DNA of 64,000 bases, from NCBI GenBank assembly GCA_016713025.1, contig JADJPZ010000004.1, positions 744,001-808,000 of the forward strand, read 5' to 3'. Made by a program: the position numbers and the translations under genes. The notes beneath the pieces were generated by a model. That model saw only the letters and a program-made list of their open reading frames with translations. It was not told where the DNA came from and ran no database searches. This stretch comes from Saprospiraceae bacterium (GTDB lineage Bacteria > Bacteroidota > Bacteroidia > Chitinophagales > Saprospiraceae). Of the stretch, positions 36,806-46,095 are shown piece by piece (the stretch's first letter is position 1; each line of letters opens with the position of its first letter).

Positions 36806-39574
36806 TCACCTTTCACCACTCATTTGAATTTCTACCCCACTTTTTTTCTGAAATCCCTTGATATTGTATGCAATTCCTAACATAAAATATCGGCTGAGTA
36901 CGTTGCTGACAGTGATGTCTGTATAGTTGAGATTGGATGATGTTCTGATGCCTTGATTTTGGTTTAGGATGTCAAAACAGCTCAAAGTGGTCCTTAATCT
37001 TTTATCCTTTGTGATGTAAGAAGTAATACTTGCTGTCCATAAGGGATATGAAGTGGATGATTCGGAGAAAGAAGGTTTTATAGTTAAATAATCAAATCTG
37101 GATTTAATATTTACCCAATCCTTGATATTCAATCCCAGCTCAGCATACCATGTTTTTTCTGAGTATGACTGATTGAGGTTTTTATCAGATGCAAAACGGG
37201 AGTCAGAATTATTGATTTTATATCCACCGAGGATGTCCAATACATTTTTATTGCGGTTTTCTATAGAAAAATTGTACCCATAGCCATATCTTTTCACAGG
37301 ATTGGCTACCTCATTGATGATAGAGTAGCCCTGATTGTAGTTGCCTTTCAACACAAGTCGGGTTTTTAACTTCAATGGTCGGATAGGAGTCTCATATTCA
37401 AGTCTGCTTGAAGTAGTGATTTCATTTTTGATATTTTCAGGCGTGTAATATCTCACTAATGAACTGTCTATGGTGAGTGCTTCTGAAATTTTATTATGGG
37501 TATAATTGGTCTGTAGATTAGCATATAACATAGTAAAATTAAAAGCATCGTATCTCATATATGAGAGATTCATATTGTGCATTTGCTCAGGTCTTAATGA
37601 TGGATTTCCTATATAAACAGAAAGAGGGTTAGTATTATTGACCACAGGTTGAAGTTGTTGCAAAGTAGGTTCGTTGAGTTCGCTGAAATAATTAAAATTC
37701 AGATTTTCAGAAAGACCAAACCTGAAAGTGTAAAAGGCATTGGGCAGTATTGCATTAAAATTGTTTTTGATCTTTTGCGGATTTTCATTGATGATACCTG
37801 TCAAAGTGGAGTTTTTATATCTGGCTCCAACTGTCAGGTTGTATTTTTCACCGCTGAAGATAAAGTTTGTACCGGCATTTCGCTGTACATAGTCTCTTTG
37901 AAAGTTGTTGGACAACAGGAGATTCCTTACAGGGTTGTCATTGATGATGTCGAAATAATCACTACTGGTTTTATTTGTGTTATTGGCGATGGATGTTTTA
38001 AATTCTATGTATCTCTTTCTTTTTAGAGGTTCCGTCCATGATGCTTCAGCCTTGTAATTCAATCCATCATTTAGTCCGGTTTGATTCTGGATCAATTTAT
38101 TGACTATAGTCTGCGGAAAATAAAAATTATAAAGGGTGTTCAAATCTGCATTGGAGCTATTGTGAGCGTTGCCACCTGAAGCGTTAAGACTCCAGACTCT
38201 GCCGGGTTTTGCCGATTTTATTTGCCACAGGATGTTTCCGGACAGATTGTGATTATTTCCATTTCGCAAAAAGTCGTTGGTGTTGTCATTTTGTTTTATT
38301 CGTAATGCGTTCTGAAGGCTATTCCATTCATTTGAAATCAATCCATTATTACCTAAAGAACCATTGGCTCTGATGACAAGATTTTGTGTGGAGTCTACCT
38401 TGGTTTTAAATCTCAATGTAAAACTCCCGGAAGTGTTGTCGGACTGCTGGTTTTCATCAGAGGTAGTAAAAAATTTTCTCTCCGGAAGAAGATTTTCCCT
38501 GATAGAATTTCTGATCAAGTTATTGTTAAAATGGTTGCCAAAGCCTGAAAACTCAAGAGTAGTTGACGATGAAAAATCTTTGTTGAAATTGAGCCCGCCT
38601 GCAATTGATTTCTGGATGCCCTGATTGCCACCTGGGTTGATGGGTAGCCCACCCATATCATCCATATTTAGGGTAAATCTGCCTCCACCGCCGCCACCCA
38701 GCATGGCACCGATTCCACCCATAAAATCGATGTATTCATTGAACGAAAAGTTTTGCTCATTGATATTGTTGGCCATGCCGATAAAAGAAGTTCGTACTCC
38801 TGGTTTAAAACGGTTGATGTTAGCCCTGGCTTTGAATCTTTCTTTTGTTCCGGCTGATGCTTCTGCTGTGCCAAAGTAACCCACTTTTTTATCTTCCTTT
38901 AATTTAAGGTTGATTGATCTTTCTCTACTACCATCATCAATACCTGTAAATTCGGTATGGTCTGATTTACGATCGAAAACCTGAACTTTATCCACGGCAT
39001 CTGCATCCAGATTTTTTGTAGCTATTTTGGTGTCTTTCCCGAAAAACTCCTTACCGTCTACCAGAACATTTTTTACATTTTCACCAAGGGCTTTGACAGA
39101 TCCGTCTCGTTGTACTTCTACACCCGGCAACTTTTTTAACAGGTCTTCCACCATATCACCGGGTTGGATTTTGAAGGCAGAAGCATTGTATTGTATTGTA
39201 TCTTTTCCGAAAGTGATGGGGTTTGCAAAATCCTTTATCTCAATGACATCCAGCATCTTTGATCCGGGTTTCAATTGGATTTCATCCATAATAATGTCAG
39301 CATCCTTTATTTCCAAAGGCATTTCTATGGTTTCATAACCCAAATATGAAATCTGAACAATATATTTCCCTGATTTTGGCGCTTTAAGGACATACTCACC
39401 TTTCCTGGAAGAATTGGCAAAAGCGGCCATAGTGGAGTCACTTGCCATGAGCAGGATTACAGTGGCATATTCCACAGGATTTTTTTGCTCATCAGTAATG
39501 ATGCCACTTACTTTTTGCCCTGACATATATGATGCAATGAGTATTAGCGAGAAAAGTATGATGTATCTTGACAT
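36806..39574 (-). CDS. Outer-membrane beta-barrel receptor (TonB-receptor-like, OMP_b-brl_3 type)
   Basis: 922 residues. Signal peptide (YIILFSLILIASYMSGQ), regulatory beta domain (~20-100, 'KVSGIITDEQKNPVEYATVI'), then the plug region ('GDMVEDLLKKLPGVEVQRDG', 'ALGENVKNVLVDGKEFFGKD', 'DAVDKVQVFDRKSDHTEFTG'). A glycine-rich loop (IGAMLGGGGGGRF) and a long barrel follow. This is the common Bacteroidota TonB-dependent-receptor-like group often found next to GLPGLI genes, as here. Regulation by the divergent two-component system is likely from context. Confidence 0.85.
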   Translation of the reverse strand: MSRYIILFSLILIASYMSGQKVSGIITDEQKNPVEYATVILLMASDSTMAAFANSSRKGEYVLKAPKSGKYIVQISYLGYETIEMPLEIKDADIIMDEIQLKPGSKMLDVIEIKDFANPITFGKDTIQYNASAFKIQPGDMVEDLLKKLPGVEVQRDGSVKALGENVKNVLVDGKEFFGKDTKIATKNLDADAVDKVQVFDRKSDHTEFTGIDDGSRERSINLKLKEDKKVGYFGTAEASAGTKERFKARANINRFKPGVRTSFIGMANNINEQNFSFNEYIDFMGGIGAMLGGGGGGRFTLNMDDMGGLPINPGGNQGIQKSIAGGLNFNKDFSSSTTLEFSGFGNHFNNNLIRNSIRENLLPERKFFTTSDENQQSDNTSGSFTLRFKTKVDSTQNLVIRANGSLGNNGLISNEWNSLQNALRIKQNDNTNDFLRNGNNHNLSGNILWQIKSAKPGRVWSLNASGGNAHNSSNADLNTLYNFYFPQTIVNKLIQNQTGLNDGLNYKAEASWTEPLKRKRYIEFKTSIANNTNKTSSDYFDIINDNPVRNLLLSNNFQRDYVQRNAGTNFIFSGEKYNLTVGARYKNSTLTGIINENPQKIKNNFNAILPNAFYTFRFGLSENLNFNYFSELNEPTLQQLQPVVNNTNPLSVYIGNPSLRPEQMHNMNLSYMRYDAFNFTMLYANLQTNYTHNKISEALTIDSSLVRYYTPENIKNEITTSSRLEYETPIRPLKLKTRLVLKGNYNQGYSIINEVANPVKRYGYGYNFSIENRNKNVLDILGGYKINNSDSRFASDKNLNQSYSEKTWYAELGLNIKDWVNIKSRFDYLTIKPSFSESSTSYPLWTASITSYITKDKRLRTTLSCFDILNQNQGIRTSSNLNYTDITVSNVLSRYFMLGIAYNIKGFQKKSGVEIQMSGER

Positions 39575-39749
39575 GTTATTGGTTTATTTTAATTGTTATC
39601 CAATGTTTTATTGAGTATAAATATTAAATATACAAATAATTACATATTAGATAATTGTATAACATAATGAATGAAGAACAAAATTTGTAATTAGCCTGAG
39701 CAATATTGCTTCTGACCTTTCAGCTTAAGATTAAGAATACTCAAAATCT

Positions 39750-40506
39750 TTAATGTTTCTCTTCCCTGATGATCATCTTTACACCGGTACCTTTACCATT
39801 TATGACACCCATTTCTTTCATTTTTTCTTCACGAATCTTTTCAAATTCTTTTTTACTGACTTTTTTTGCCTTTGGTTGGCTTTTCAAAGACAAAGGAAGG
39901 AGGAAAATCTTCTATCGCAGTAGCCAGGGTCATTCTGTCACCATTGTCCTGTTCTATTGCCAATATCATACCTGGTAATCCTGTATACCCACCTGGTCCG
40001 ACAGATGGTGGAATTTGTGATGTAAACCACGCAGTGACGGTTTTGGATGTGTCTGACAATGTGGCTTTTTGGCAGACAAAATTTAAAATTTTCTTTTGTT
40101 CAGGTGAGATTTTCCATATGTACTCTGTGGGTTTATCCATGATCAGAAATTCTTTACCCATCAGATCTTGCGATTGAATCAAATCTTTGTTTTCAGTGTT
40201 GATATAAGTTGTAGATTCAGGTACTTTAAAGACCATTTGGAATTTGGTATTGCCTTCTTCATGATTAATTTCTGTATCTTTTGGTTTGTCATAATTTTTG
40301 TACAAGGATTCACTGTCTTTAAAGTACAAAACCTTGTCTATCGATTGTGAGGGTGGTAGCATTTTGGCAAGCTCCGGATTTCCGCCTCCAACATCAATTT
40401 TAAATTTTACCGTTTCTTTAAATATGATTTTTCCGGAAGTACGCTGTTGACTGAAAGTAGTGAATGCATTGAGCATCAAAATAATAAATAAAATTTGCTT
40501 CATCAT
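39750..40506 (-). pseudogene. GLPGLI family protein, frameshifted near its C-terminus
   Basis: Signal peptide MKQILFIILMLNAFTTFSQ; start ATG at 40506 or 40503. The family-naming segment is present as 'GPGGYTGLPGMILAIEQDNG'. The frame ends early after GKKSQ. A one-base shift at a run of seven A on the coding strand (39861-39867) restores the expected family ending: KVSKKEFEKIREEKMKEM and then VKMIIREEKH with a stop at 39750-39752. GLPGLI proteins are periplasmic and usually co-occur with receptors such as the downstream gene. The break may be a sequencing error. Confidence 0.82.
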
Positions 40507-40549
40507 AATTTGTGAAATTTTAAAAGAGTTTAATAAATGATTATCGTCA

Positions 40550-40557
40550 CAAAAGTA
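40550..40557 (-). promoter_or_regulatory. -7 element of the GLPGLI-receptor unit
   Basis: TACTTTTG on the minus strand. Its upstream side lacks a TTG and instead borders the GGTTAA repeats, suggesting an activator-dependent promoter. Confidence 0.5.
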
Positions 40558-40578
40558 GAAAACCAGCTTCACATCATG

Positions 40579-40625
40579 GGTTAATCAATGTTGGAGTAAG
40601 GTTAAATAAGGTTAAAGCTGGTTAA
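40579..40625. promoter_or_regulatory. Operator-like GGTTAA direct repeats between divergent promoters
   Basis: GGTTAA occurs at 40579, 40600, 40610 and 40620: three copies at exactly 10-bp spacing and a fourth 21 bp away. Direct repeats at helical spacing are the usual target form of OmpR-family response regulators, and one is encoded immediately downstream. The array lies just upstream of the -7 element of the kinase gene and upstream of the divergent GLPGLI promoter. Confidence 0.6.
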
Positions 40626-40642
40626 CAGGGTGTTTTTATTCT

Positions 40643-40650
40643 TAATTTTG
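40643..40650 (+). promoter_or_regulatory. -7 element of the two-component operon
   Basis: TAATTTTG ten bases before the kinase ATG. No TTG -33 element; the GGTTAA repeats end 17 bases upstream. Confidence 0.45.
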
Positions 40651-40659
40651 CAGTAAAAA

Positions 40660-42312
40660 ATGAGTCACATGCGACAGCATAGATACAAACATCTTTTACC
40701 CATGTTGATGAGCATGATTCTGCTGGCAGTGTTTCTTGTTGTGTATTTATATAAAAATTATAAAACGTCTTCACAAGATCTGCAAGGCCAGACACAACTT
40801 TATTTGGAAAATGCTTTCAAGACTGCTGAGAGTCAGATGTTTGACAAAATGTTGATTGAACTCCGAGGAGTTTCAATATTTGACAGACATTCGCCGGGCC
40901 AGAATGATGTCAAAATTGAAAAAAGAAATATTTCTTTCGCCAAGGTTGATACAACGAAAACCGCTGTAATGAAGGCTATTACCTTGAGCAGCAAAGCCAT
41001 TACAGACATTTTAGATACTAAAAGCAACCCTTTGAACAGAGATTCCACGAAGAAGCTCCAAATAAGAATGAGTGACAGGGACTCCATGAATTTTGACACC
41101 TTATTATTGACCAATCATGTAGCCAATAACTTCACTCGTAAAATATCATTTATCAGGGTAGATAGCATTTCTGGAAAAAATGCGGACAACATGGTCTGGA
41201 TTGATGATCCTCAGCCAGCGACCCAAAAGCCCAAACAAGTATCTGTTGCCAATCGATCCAATGTTAAGGTGAAAATTAGTATAAAAAACGACTCACTCGG
41301 AATTGATTCAACAATTTCCGGTCAACAAATAACAGATATTAAATTAGTGAAAAATTTATTTCAGGAAAACATTAAGAAAGCCGGCATTCATATAAATCAC
41401 TTCATTACAGAAGATTCATTGAGTAGAGGCAACAGTAAGAATCCTGAATATTGTGAGTTGATAACAGGGAAGAAGTATTTTCTTAATATCGACAATAATC
41501 AAAGGTATTTACTTATTAAGTTGGCACCGGATTTCGTCATATCATTGTTGCTTTTTATTGCTGTGGGTTTTGCTTTTTATCATCTTATTTCTTCGTATAA
41601 TAAAAATCAGGAACTATCTGATCTAAAAGATGACTTTCTGCGCAATATGACGCACGAGCTCAAAACTCCTTTGGCTACTATGGGCGTGGCAATAGAAGCA
41701 TTACAGAATTTTAAAGCAGATGGAGACAAACAACTGCGTGAGGAATATCTCCGTATAGCAGAAAATGAAAATTTCAAACTTAGCAATCTTGTAGATAAGG
41801 TTCTTACGATCACAAATCATCTGGACAATCAGACTCAACCATACGAAAATACACATTTGCCAAACCTGACTGAGGAGGTTTTACATTCATTCAAACTCAG
41901 ATTGGATCAGAAATCTACCCAATACAGACTTGAAAATCGATTGACTGACAGTTATTACCAGTTGAATCAACAAGTATTGACTATGATCCTGCACAATCTG
42001 ATAGATAATGCCATAAAGTATAATCACGCTCCGGAGCCCTTGATCAATATAAAATTGGATGAAAATAATACACATCTTTTCATTTCTGTAAATGACAACG
42101 GGACACTTATAGACGCAACTCACCAACAAAAAATCTTCGAAAAGTTTTACAGAATACCACATGGCAATGTGCACGATGTCAAAGGACACGGTTTGGGATT
42201 GTACATCGTGCAACAACTTGTCAATTCTATCAAAGGTACTATCCAACTTGAAACCACTGAAAAAGGCAATCATTTTATCATTCAACTTCCTAAAGTGAAG
42301 ACACACTCATGA
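40660..42312 (+). CDS. Sensor histidine kinase
   Basis: 550 residues. Helix 1 (~13-31), a periplasmic sensor of ~250 residues without a recognised domain, helix 2 (~290-312), then HisKA with the phospho-acceptor H332 in 'NMTHELKTPLATM'. The HATPase domain follows, with N-box 'HNLIDNAIKYN' and G2 'GHGLGLYIV'. The G1 box reads DNGTLID, where DNGxGI is expected. It overlaps the regulator gene by four bases. It probably senses an envelope condition and controls the divergent GLPGLI-receptor genes (context inference). Confidence 0.9.
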   Translation: MSHMRQHRYKHLLPMLMSMILLAVFLVVYLYKNYKTSSQDLQGQTQLYLENAFKTAESQMFDKMLIELRGVSIFDRHSPGQNDVKIEKRNISFAKVDTTKTAVMKAITLSSKAITDILDTKSNPLNRDSTKKLQIRMSDRDSMNFDTLLLTNHVANNFTRKISFIRVDSISGKNADNMVWIDDPQPATQKPKQVSVANRSNVKVKISIKNDSLGIDSTISGQQITDIKLVKNLFQENIKKAGIHINHFITEDSLSRGNSKNPEYCELITGKKYFLNIDNNQRYLLIKLAPDFVISLLLFIAVGFAFYHLISSYNKNQELSDLKDDFLRNMTHELKTPLATMGVAIEALQNFKADGDKQLREEYLRIAENENFKLSNLVDKVLTITNHLDNQTQPYENTHLPNLTEEVLHSFKLRLDQKSTQYRLENRLTDSYYQLNQQVLTMILHNLIDNAIKYNHAPEPLINIKLDENNTHLFISVNDNGTLIDATHQQKIFEKFYRIPHGNVHDVKGHGLGLYIVQQLVNSIKGTIQLETTEKGNHFIIQLPKVKTHS

Positions 42313-42995
42313 AAATTCTATATATCGAAGATGAAATATCGCTTGCTCGAATAGTAAAGGAATCATTGCAAAGTAGGGGTTTTGAAGTCATTCATTTTGC
42401 TGACGGTATCGAATGGGAAGCACATATCGGCGGTTTTATTCCGGATATATGTTTGCTGGATGTGATGTTGCCGGGCAAAGATGGTTTTGCAATAGCAGGT
42501 GAAATCAGACAGATTTATCCTGATCTACCTGTGATATTTATTACAGCCAAAATTCAGACAAAAGACGTGCTCGAGGGCTTTGAAGCAGGAGCCAATGACT
42601 ATATCAAAAAACCTTTCAGTCTCGAAGAATTGATCGTCAGACTTAAAAACATTTTCCAATTGACACAAAAAAATCTGCAAAACATGCCGAAAGAAGAAAA
42701 CTGCATCAGGATAGGTGCATTTTCTTTTTTTCCTGATAAACTCGAGTTGATTCATGGATCAGAAACAAAGCGGCTGTCCTACAGAGAAGGTCAACTGCTC
42801 GGTATGTTGTGTCAGGATAAAAATGAAGTGACTTCCAGAAAACTCATCCTTGATACACTCTGGGGCGATGATAGTTTTTTTAATTCACGTAATCTGGACG
42901 TGTATATCACAAAACTCAGGCAATATCTGCGCTACGATGAAAAAGTACAGATTCTTACACTGAAGGCAGTAGGATATAGGTTGGTGGATCAGTGA
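42309..42995 (+). CDS. OmpR-family response regulator
   Basis: 228 residues. A receiver domain with acidic pocket 'YIEDE', phospho-acceptor D51 (CLLDVMLPG), Thr of 'FITAK' and Lys of 'YIKKPFS'. A C-terminal winged helix follows (~135-228, 'RKLILDTLWGDDSFFNSRNL', 'LTLKAVGYRLVD'). The ATG overlaps the kinase stop codon, so translation is coupled. Its likely binding site is the GGTTAA repeat at 40579-40625. Confidence 0.93.
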   Translation: MKILYIEDEISLARIVKESLQSRGFEVIHFADGIEWEAHIGGFIPDICLLDVMLPGKDGFAIAGEIRQIYPDLPVIFITAKIQTKDVLEGFEAGANDYIKKPFSLEELIVRLKNIFQLTQKNLQNMPKEENCIRIGAFSFFPDKLELIHGSETKRLSYREGQLLGMLCQDKNEVTSRKLILDTLWGDDSFFNSRNLDVYITKLRQYLRYDEKVQILTLKAVGYRLVDQ

Positions 42996-43022
42996 TGGAG
43001 ATGTAGGCTATCTGAGAAACCA

Positions 43023-43304
43023 TTATTTTTTAAGGGCATCGATCTTACCTGCCAATAAAAAATCCTTTTCTGTCAGGCCACCTGCATCATGTGTGCTCAA
43101 CTTGATACGGACGGTGTTATATACATTATACCAATTGGGATGGTGACCTATCGACTCTGCCACAAGAGCTACTTTTGTCATGAAGCCAAATGCTTCAACA
43201 AAATCTTTAAATAGAAAATCTTTACAAATGAATTGACTTTCCCTATTCCATAAATCTAATTTTTTCAAGCCTTCATGGATTTGTTTGTCGCTTAATTTAT
43301 TCAT
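43023..43304 (-). CDS. Pterin-4a-carbinolamine dehydratase
   Basis: A 93-residue complete small enzyme that dehydrates 4a-hydroxytetrahydropterin after aromatic amino acid hydroxylation. The signature 'ESIGHHPNWYNVYNTVRIKL' with the catalytic His pair and 'STHDAGGLTEKDFLLA' is unambiguous. No hydroxylase gene is nearby. A weak TACTTTG element lies just upstream, on the minus strand near 43319. Confidence 0.92.
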   Translation of the reverse strand: MNKLSDKQIHEGLKKLDLWNRESQFICKDFLFKDFVEAFGFMTKVALVAESIGHHPNWYNVYNTVRIKLSTHDAGGLTEKDFLLAGKIDALKK

Positions 43305-43349
43305 CGATCTTATTTACAAAGTATAAACAAATCTTTGGTTATTATTTTT

Positions 43350-46019
43350 TTAATCTATCTTTATCAACCTTATATAGTCGAGCATAGCTCTGTTGATTCC
43401 TACATTCATATTGTTGTTCCAGAGTTCAAATTTTAATTGGAGTTGATTGTTGCCTTTTTTTAAATTGAGAACCAAACTATTCGAAAATCCCCAATCGGAC
43501 CACTCTTCCTGTCCTCTCTGCGGAAAAACAAAGGAACCGATATATTTATCACCCAAATATAAGCTTCTGATAGCACACTTGTTATCAGTATTCCATGGAC
43601 CGGAACCATTGGAATATCTGAAATCAACCAGATATTTTCCATCTTCGTCTACAGACACATTCATTGGCAGCGTTTGATTTAGATCATTGGAGATTTCTAC
43701 AAAACCATCTGCTGTGTGACCTGAATACATTCGGTTTGACTTTTGAGCGAACCGTTCCATTTGAAATGTGCTCAAACTTGCTTCAGGTGCGATGAGCAAT
43801 GGTTCGCTGATGAAAGATTCATAACCTTCAGTATCTATAGCACTGACACTAAACTCTGCAGGTTCATTGGTATTTATTTTTATACTGTTATTTTCTGTTT
43901 TTGCCCACTCTTGTCCGTTTCTGTATATTTTGTAGTGAATAGCATTAGGTATTGGCGGCCAGGAAATTTCATTGTCATTTCGGACCAATACCGGATTAGG
44001 AAGAGAAAAGTGGTTTTGGGTAAGGTGGAAACCTTGTTGATCGAAAGCAATATTGTCCATTTCGATTTCAATGTTGATGGTGCCTGTTGCGGTGGACTCT
44101 ATGTATGCATTTGCCATCTTGTGGCCATTTATTTTGAAAGAACTGATGTTTTTACCAAAACCAATAACCTTGATGTTGAGTGTTGCATTTCGGTATTTGA
44201 ATCCTGACAACGTTTTTACACCGTCATAGGAACGAGGAATGACCGGACAGAATTTTATGCCATTAACACCAAATGTCATACCCATAAATACTCTGTGTAC
44301 CATTGCGATATTGCCAGCCATACTCCACAGCATTCTGTCAGAATTGATCTCTGTACCCTTAAAATCACCTGAGTGTGCCACGAAATTTTCATAATTGGAG
44401 AGAAATAGTCCACCAGCACGATAAATGGATGCCAGTCCCTGATTTAATGCTTTTTCGTTACCTGTTTTGGCGGCGGCGAGATTCCAGTATGACTGTACAA
44501 ATGGCCACACAGCATTGTTGTGATACGGTGGTATGCCTGGTATCTGTGGATAGATACAACTTGCTCCGTAAGCTGTAATTGGAGACATGGAGATAATCTG
44601 AGCAGCACGTTCACTATCTGCTACATCAAATATGATAGCAAGGGCTTCACCGAGTGCTTCAAATCTGTCCGACCTGATTAATTCTTTCCGTCCGTATCTG
44701 AATTGAGCATAATATCCCTTTTCCGGCATCCACAGTTGAGCATTGATGGCTTTTTTTATACTTTCTGCGCTTTGTTCATATATTTCAGCAGGCTCGCCAA
44801 GGACAGATGCCATCGAAGCCAGGATCTTATGGGCCTGATAATGAACGACGTTTGTACCTAAATTTTCGGAAGTGTAAATATCTGCATTGTTCATCCATTT
44901 GGGATAGGTTTGTTCTCTCCAGTCCAGGAAAGACGACTCGCCCTTATACAGTCCTGATGGTGCCGCGAGAGTAAAGTAGTCATCATCGAGACTGTTTTTT
45001 ATGATGCCATATGTTTGCCTGAGCCATTCTTTATCTCCGGTGACTTTATAAATTTCCCATGCTGCCAGTGCCCAGGTAGTACGATCTGATGAAACTGGCC
45101 AGGCACCACCAGAGCCGGTATCCTGAATAATTCTGCCCCTATTGACTTTTTTCATCAGACTGATTTTGGCTATTTCAGGCTCGTGGTACGCAAATGCCAG
45201 AAATATGCTGTATGAAATATCTCTGGTCCATACACCGCTCCACTTGGCACCGGTGCGCAATGTACTGTCGGGTTCTATGTTTTTTTTGGCTTCTTCAAGG
45301 GACAGATTATAAAGAGCATCCACGATAGGCTGATCTGACTTGTATGTGGGTTTGTCATGGGTATTCCATGTTTTTTTCCAGTGTGCTTCAGTTGCCTGGT
45401 CATAAGAATATGGATTCATATTCAGCGTGATAGTGTAGATGTGATTTTCGCCGGATGGCAAGAGTTTCAATCCTTTGCCACTCAAGCCTACAAAATCCCA
45501 ACTCAATGGTTCCGAACCTCCGGCTATATAAAATCCTTTAAAGTCTGATTTGGCGATTCTGGTTCCATTATGCGTTTCGTAGTACCCTTTTTGGTCAAAT
45601 TGTTCCATCACAGGAGTCATATCAACTCTGAAAGTATAGGAATGATTGGGTTTCAGATATGTGGTAGGTCGTTCATCGCTGCGGACAGGCATCTCACCAA
45701 ATTTGAAGATGGGTGACTCGTGGTCATCATCAGCGATCACTACCTGATGGTCCACACCGAAGGGAAGTTCATTATCTTTTTCGTTGATAGAAAATTTAAA
45801 GCTAACCATCCTGGAGTAGGTGTCACTTGCCGGACTCTTGTAGTTGGAACTGATATGTTCTGATGAATGTACTTTTGACAGATTGTTTCCCTGAATGACT
45901 TCACCTTTCTTAAGGGTAAATGCGTCAGAAGAGTATAGAATTTCCGATGGCATAATTATTCTTTTTGTCTGGCAGGATGCCATTATTATAGTGGTCAATA
46001 AAATGATGATTCTGTTCAT
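43350..46019 (-). CDS. Six-hairpin (alpha/alpha barrel) glycoside hydrolase-like lipoprotein
   Basis: 889 residues with a lipoprotein signal (MNRIIILLTTIIMASC). An N-terminal beta domain (~30-210) is followed by an (alpha/alpha)6 barrel (~225-600) typical of the six-hairpin glycosidase superfamily (GH63/78/95-like). Candidate catalytic-site stretches are 'WSGVWTRDISYSIFLAF', 'SFLDWREQTYPKWM' and 'YHNNAVWPFVQSYWNLAA'. C-terminal beta domains follow, the last ending '...INRAMLDYIRLIKID', like a carbohydrate-binding module. Substrate cannot be named. The lone position gives no polysaccharide-utilisation context. Confidence 0.75.
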   Translation of the reverse strand: MNRIIILLTTIIMASCQTKRIIMPSEILYSSDAFTLKKGEVIQGNNLSKVHSSEHISSNYKSPASDTYSRMVSFKFSINEKDNELPFGVDHQVVIADDDHESPIFKFGEMPVRSDERPTTYLKPNHSYTFRVDMTPVMEQFDQKGYYETHNGTRIAKSDFKGFYIAGGSEPLSWDFVGLSGKGLKLLPSGENHIYTITLNMNPYSYDQATEAHWKKTWNTHDKPTYKSDQPIVDALYNLSLEEAKKNIEPDSTLRTGAKWSGVWTRDISYSIFLAFAYHEPEIAKISLMKKVNRGRIIQDTGSGGAWPVSSDRTTWALAAWEIYKVTGDKEWLRQTYGIIKNSLDDDYFTLAAPSGLYKGESSFLDWREQTYPKWMNNADIYTSENLGTNVVHYQAHKILASMASVLGEPAEIYEQSAESIKKAINAQLWMPEKGYYAQFRYGRKELIRSDRFEALGEALAIIFDVADSERAAQIISMSPITAYGASCIYPQIPGIPPYHNNAVWPFVQSYWNLAAAKTGNEKALNQGLASIYRAGGLFLSNYENFVAHSGDFKGTEINSDRMLWSMAGNIAMVHRVFMGMTFGVNGIKFCPVIPRSYDGVKTLSGFKYRNATLNIKVIGFGKNISSFKINGHKMANAYIESTATGTINIEIEMDNIAFDQQGFHLTQNHFSLPNPVLVRNDNEISWPPIPNAIHYKIYRNGQEWAKTENNSIKINTNEPAEFSVSAIDTEGYESFISEPLLIAPEASLSTFQMERFAQKSNRMYSGHTADGFVEISNDLNQTLPMNVSVDEDGKYLVDFRYSNGSGPWNTDNKCAIRSLYLGDKYIGSFVFPQRGQEEWSDWGFSNSLVLNLKKGNNQLQLKFELWNNNMNVGINRAMLDYIRLIKID

Positions 46020-46095
46020 GTATGATATTTATTACAAAATTGAAAAGCAAAACGCAGCTATGAAAATAACTTTATCCTTCATGATTTCATGATGA

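Noticed and set aside
39861..39867. Programmed -1 frameshift in the GLPGLI gene
   Set aside because: Restoring the family C-terminus needs a +1 shift (or one A fewer), so the classic -1 slippery-site mechanism does not fit.
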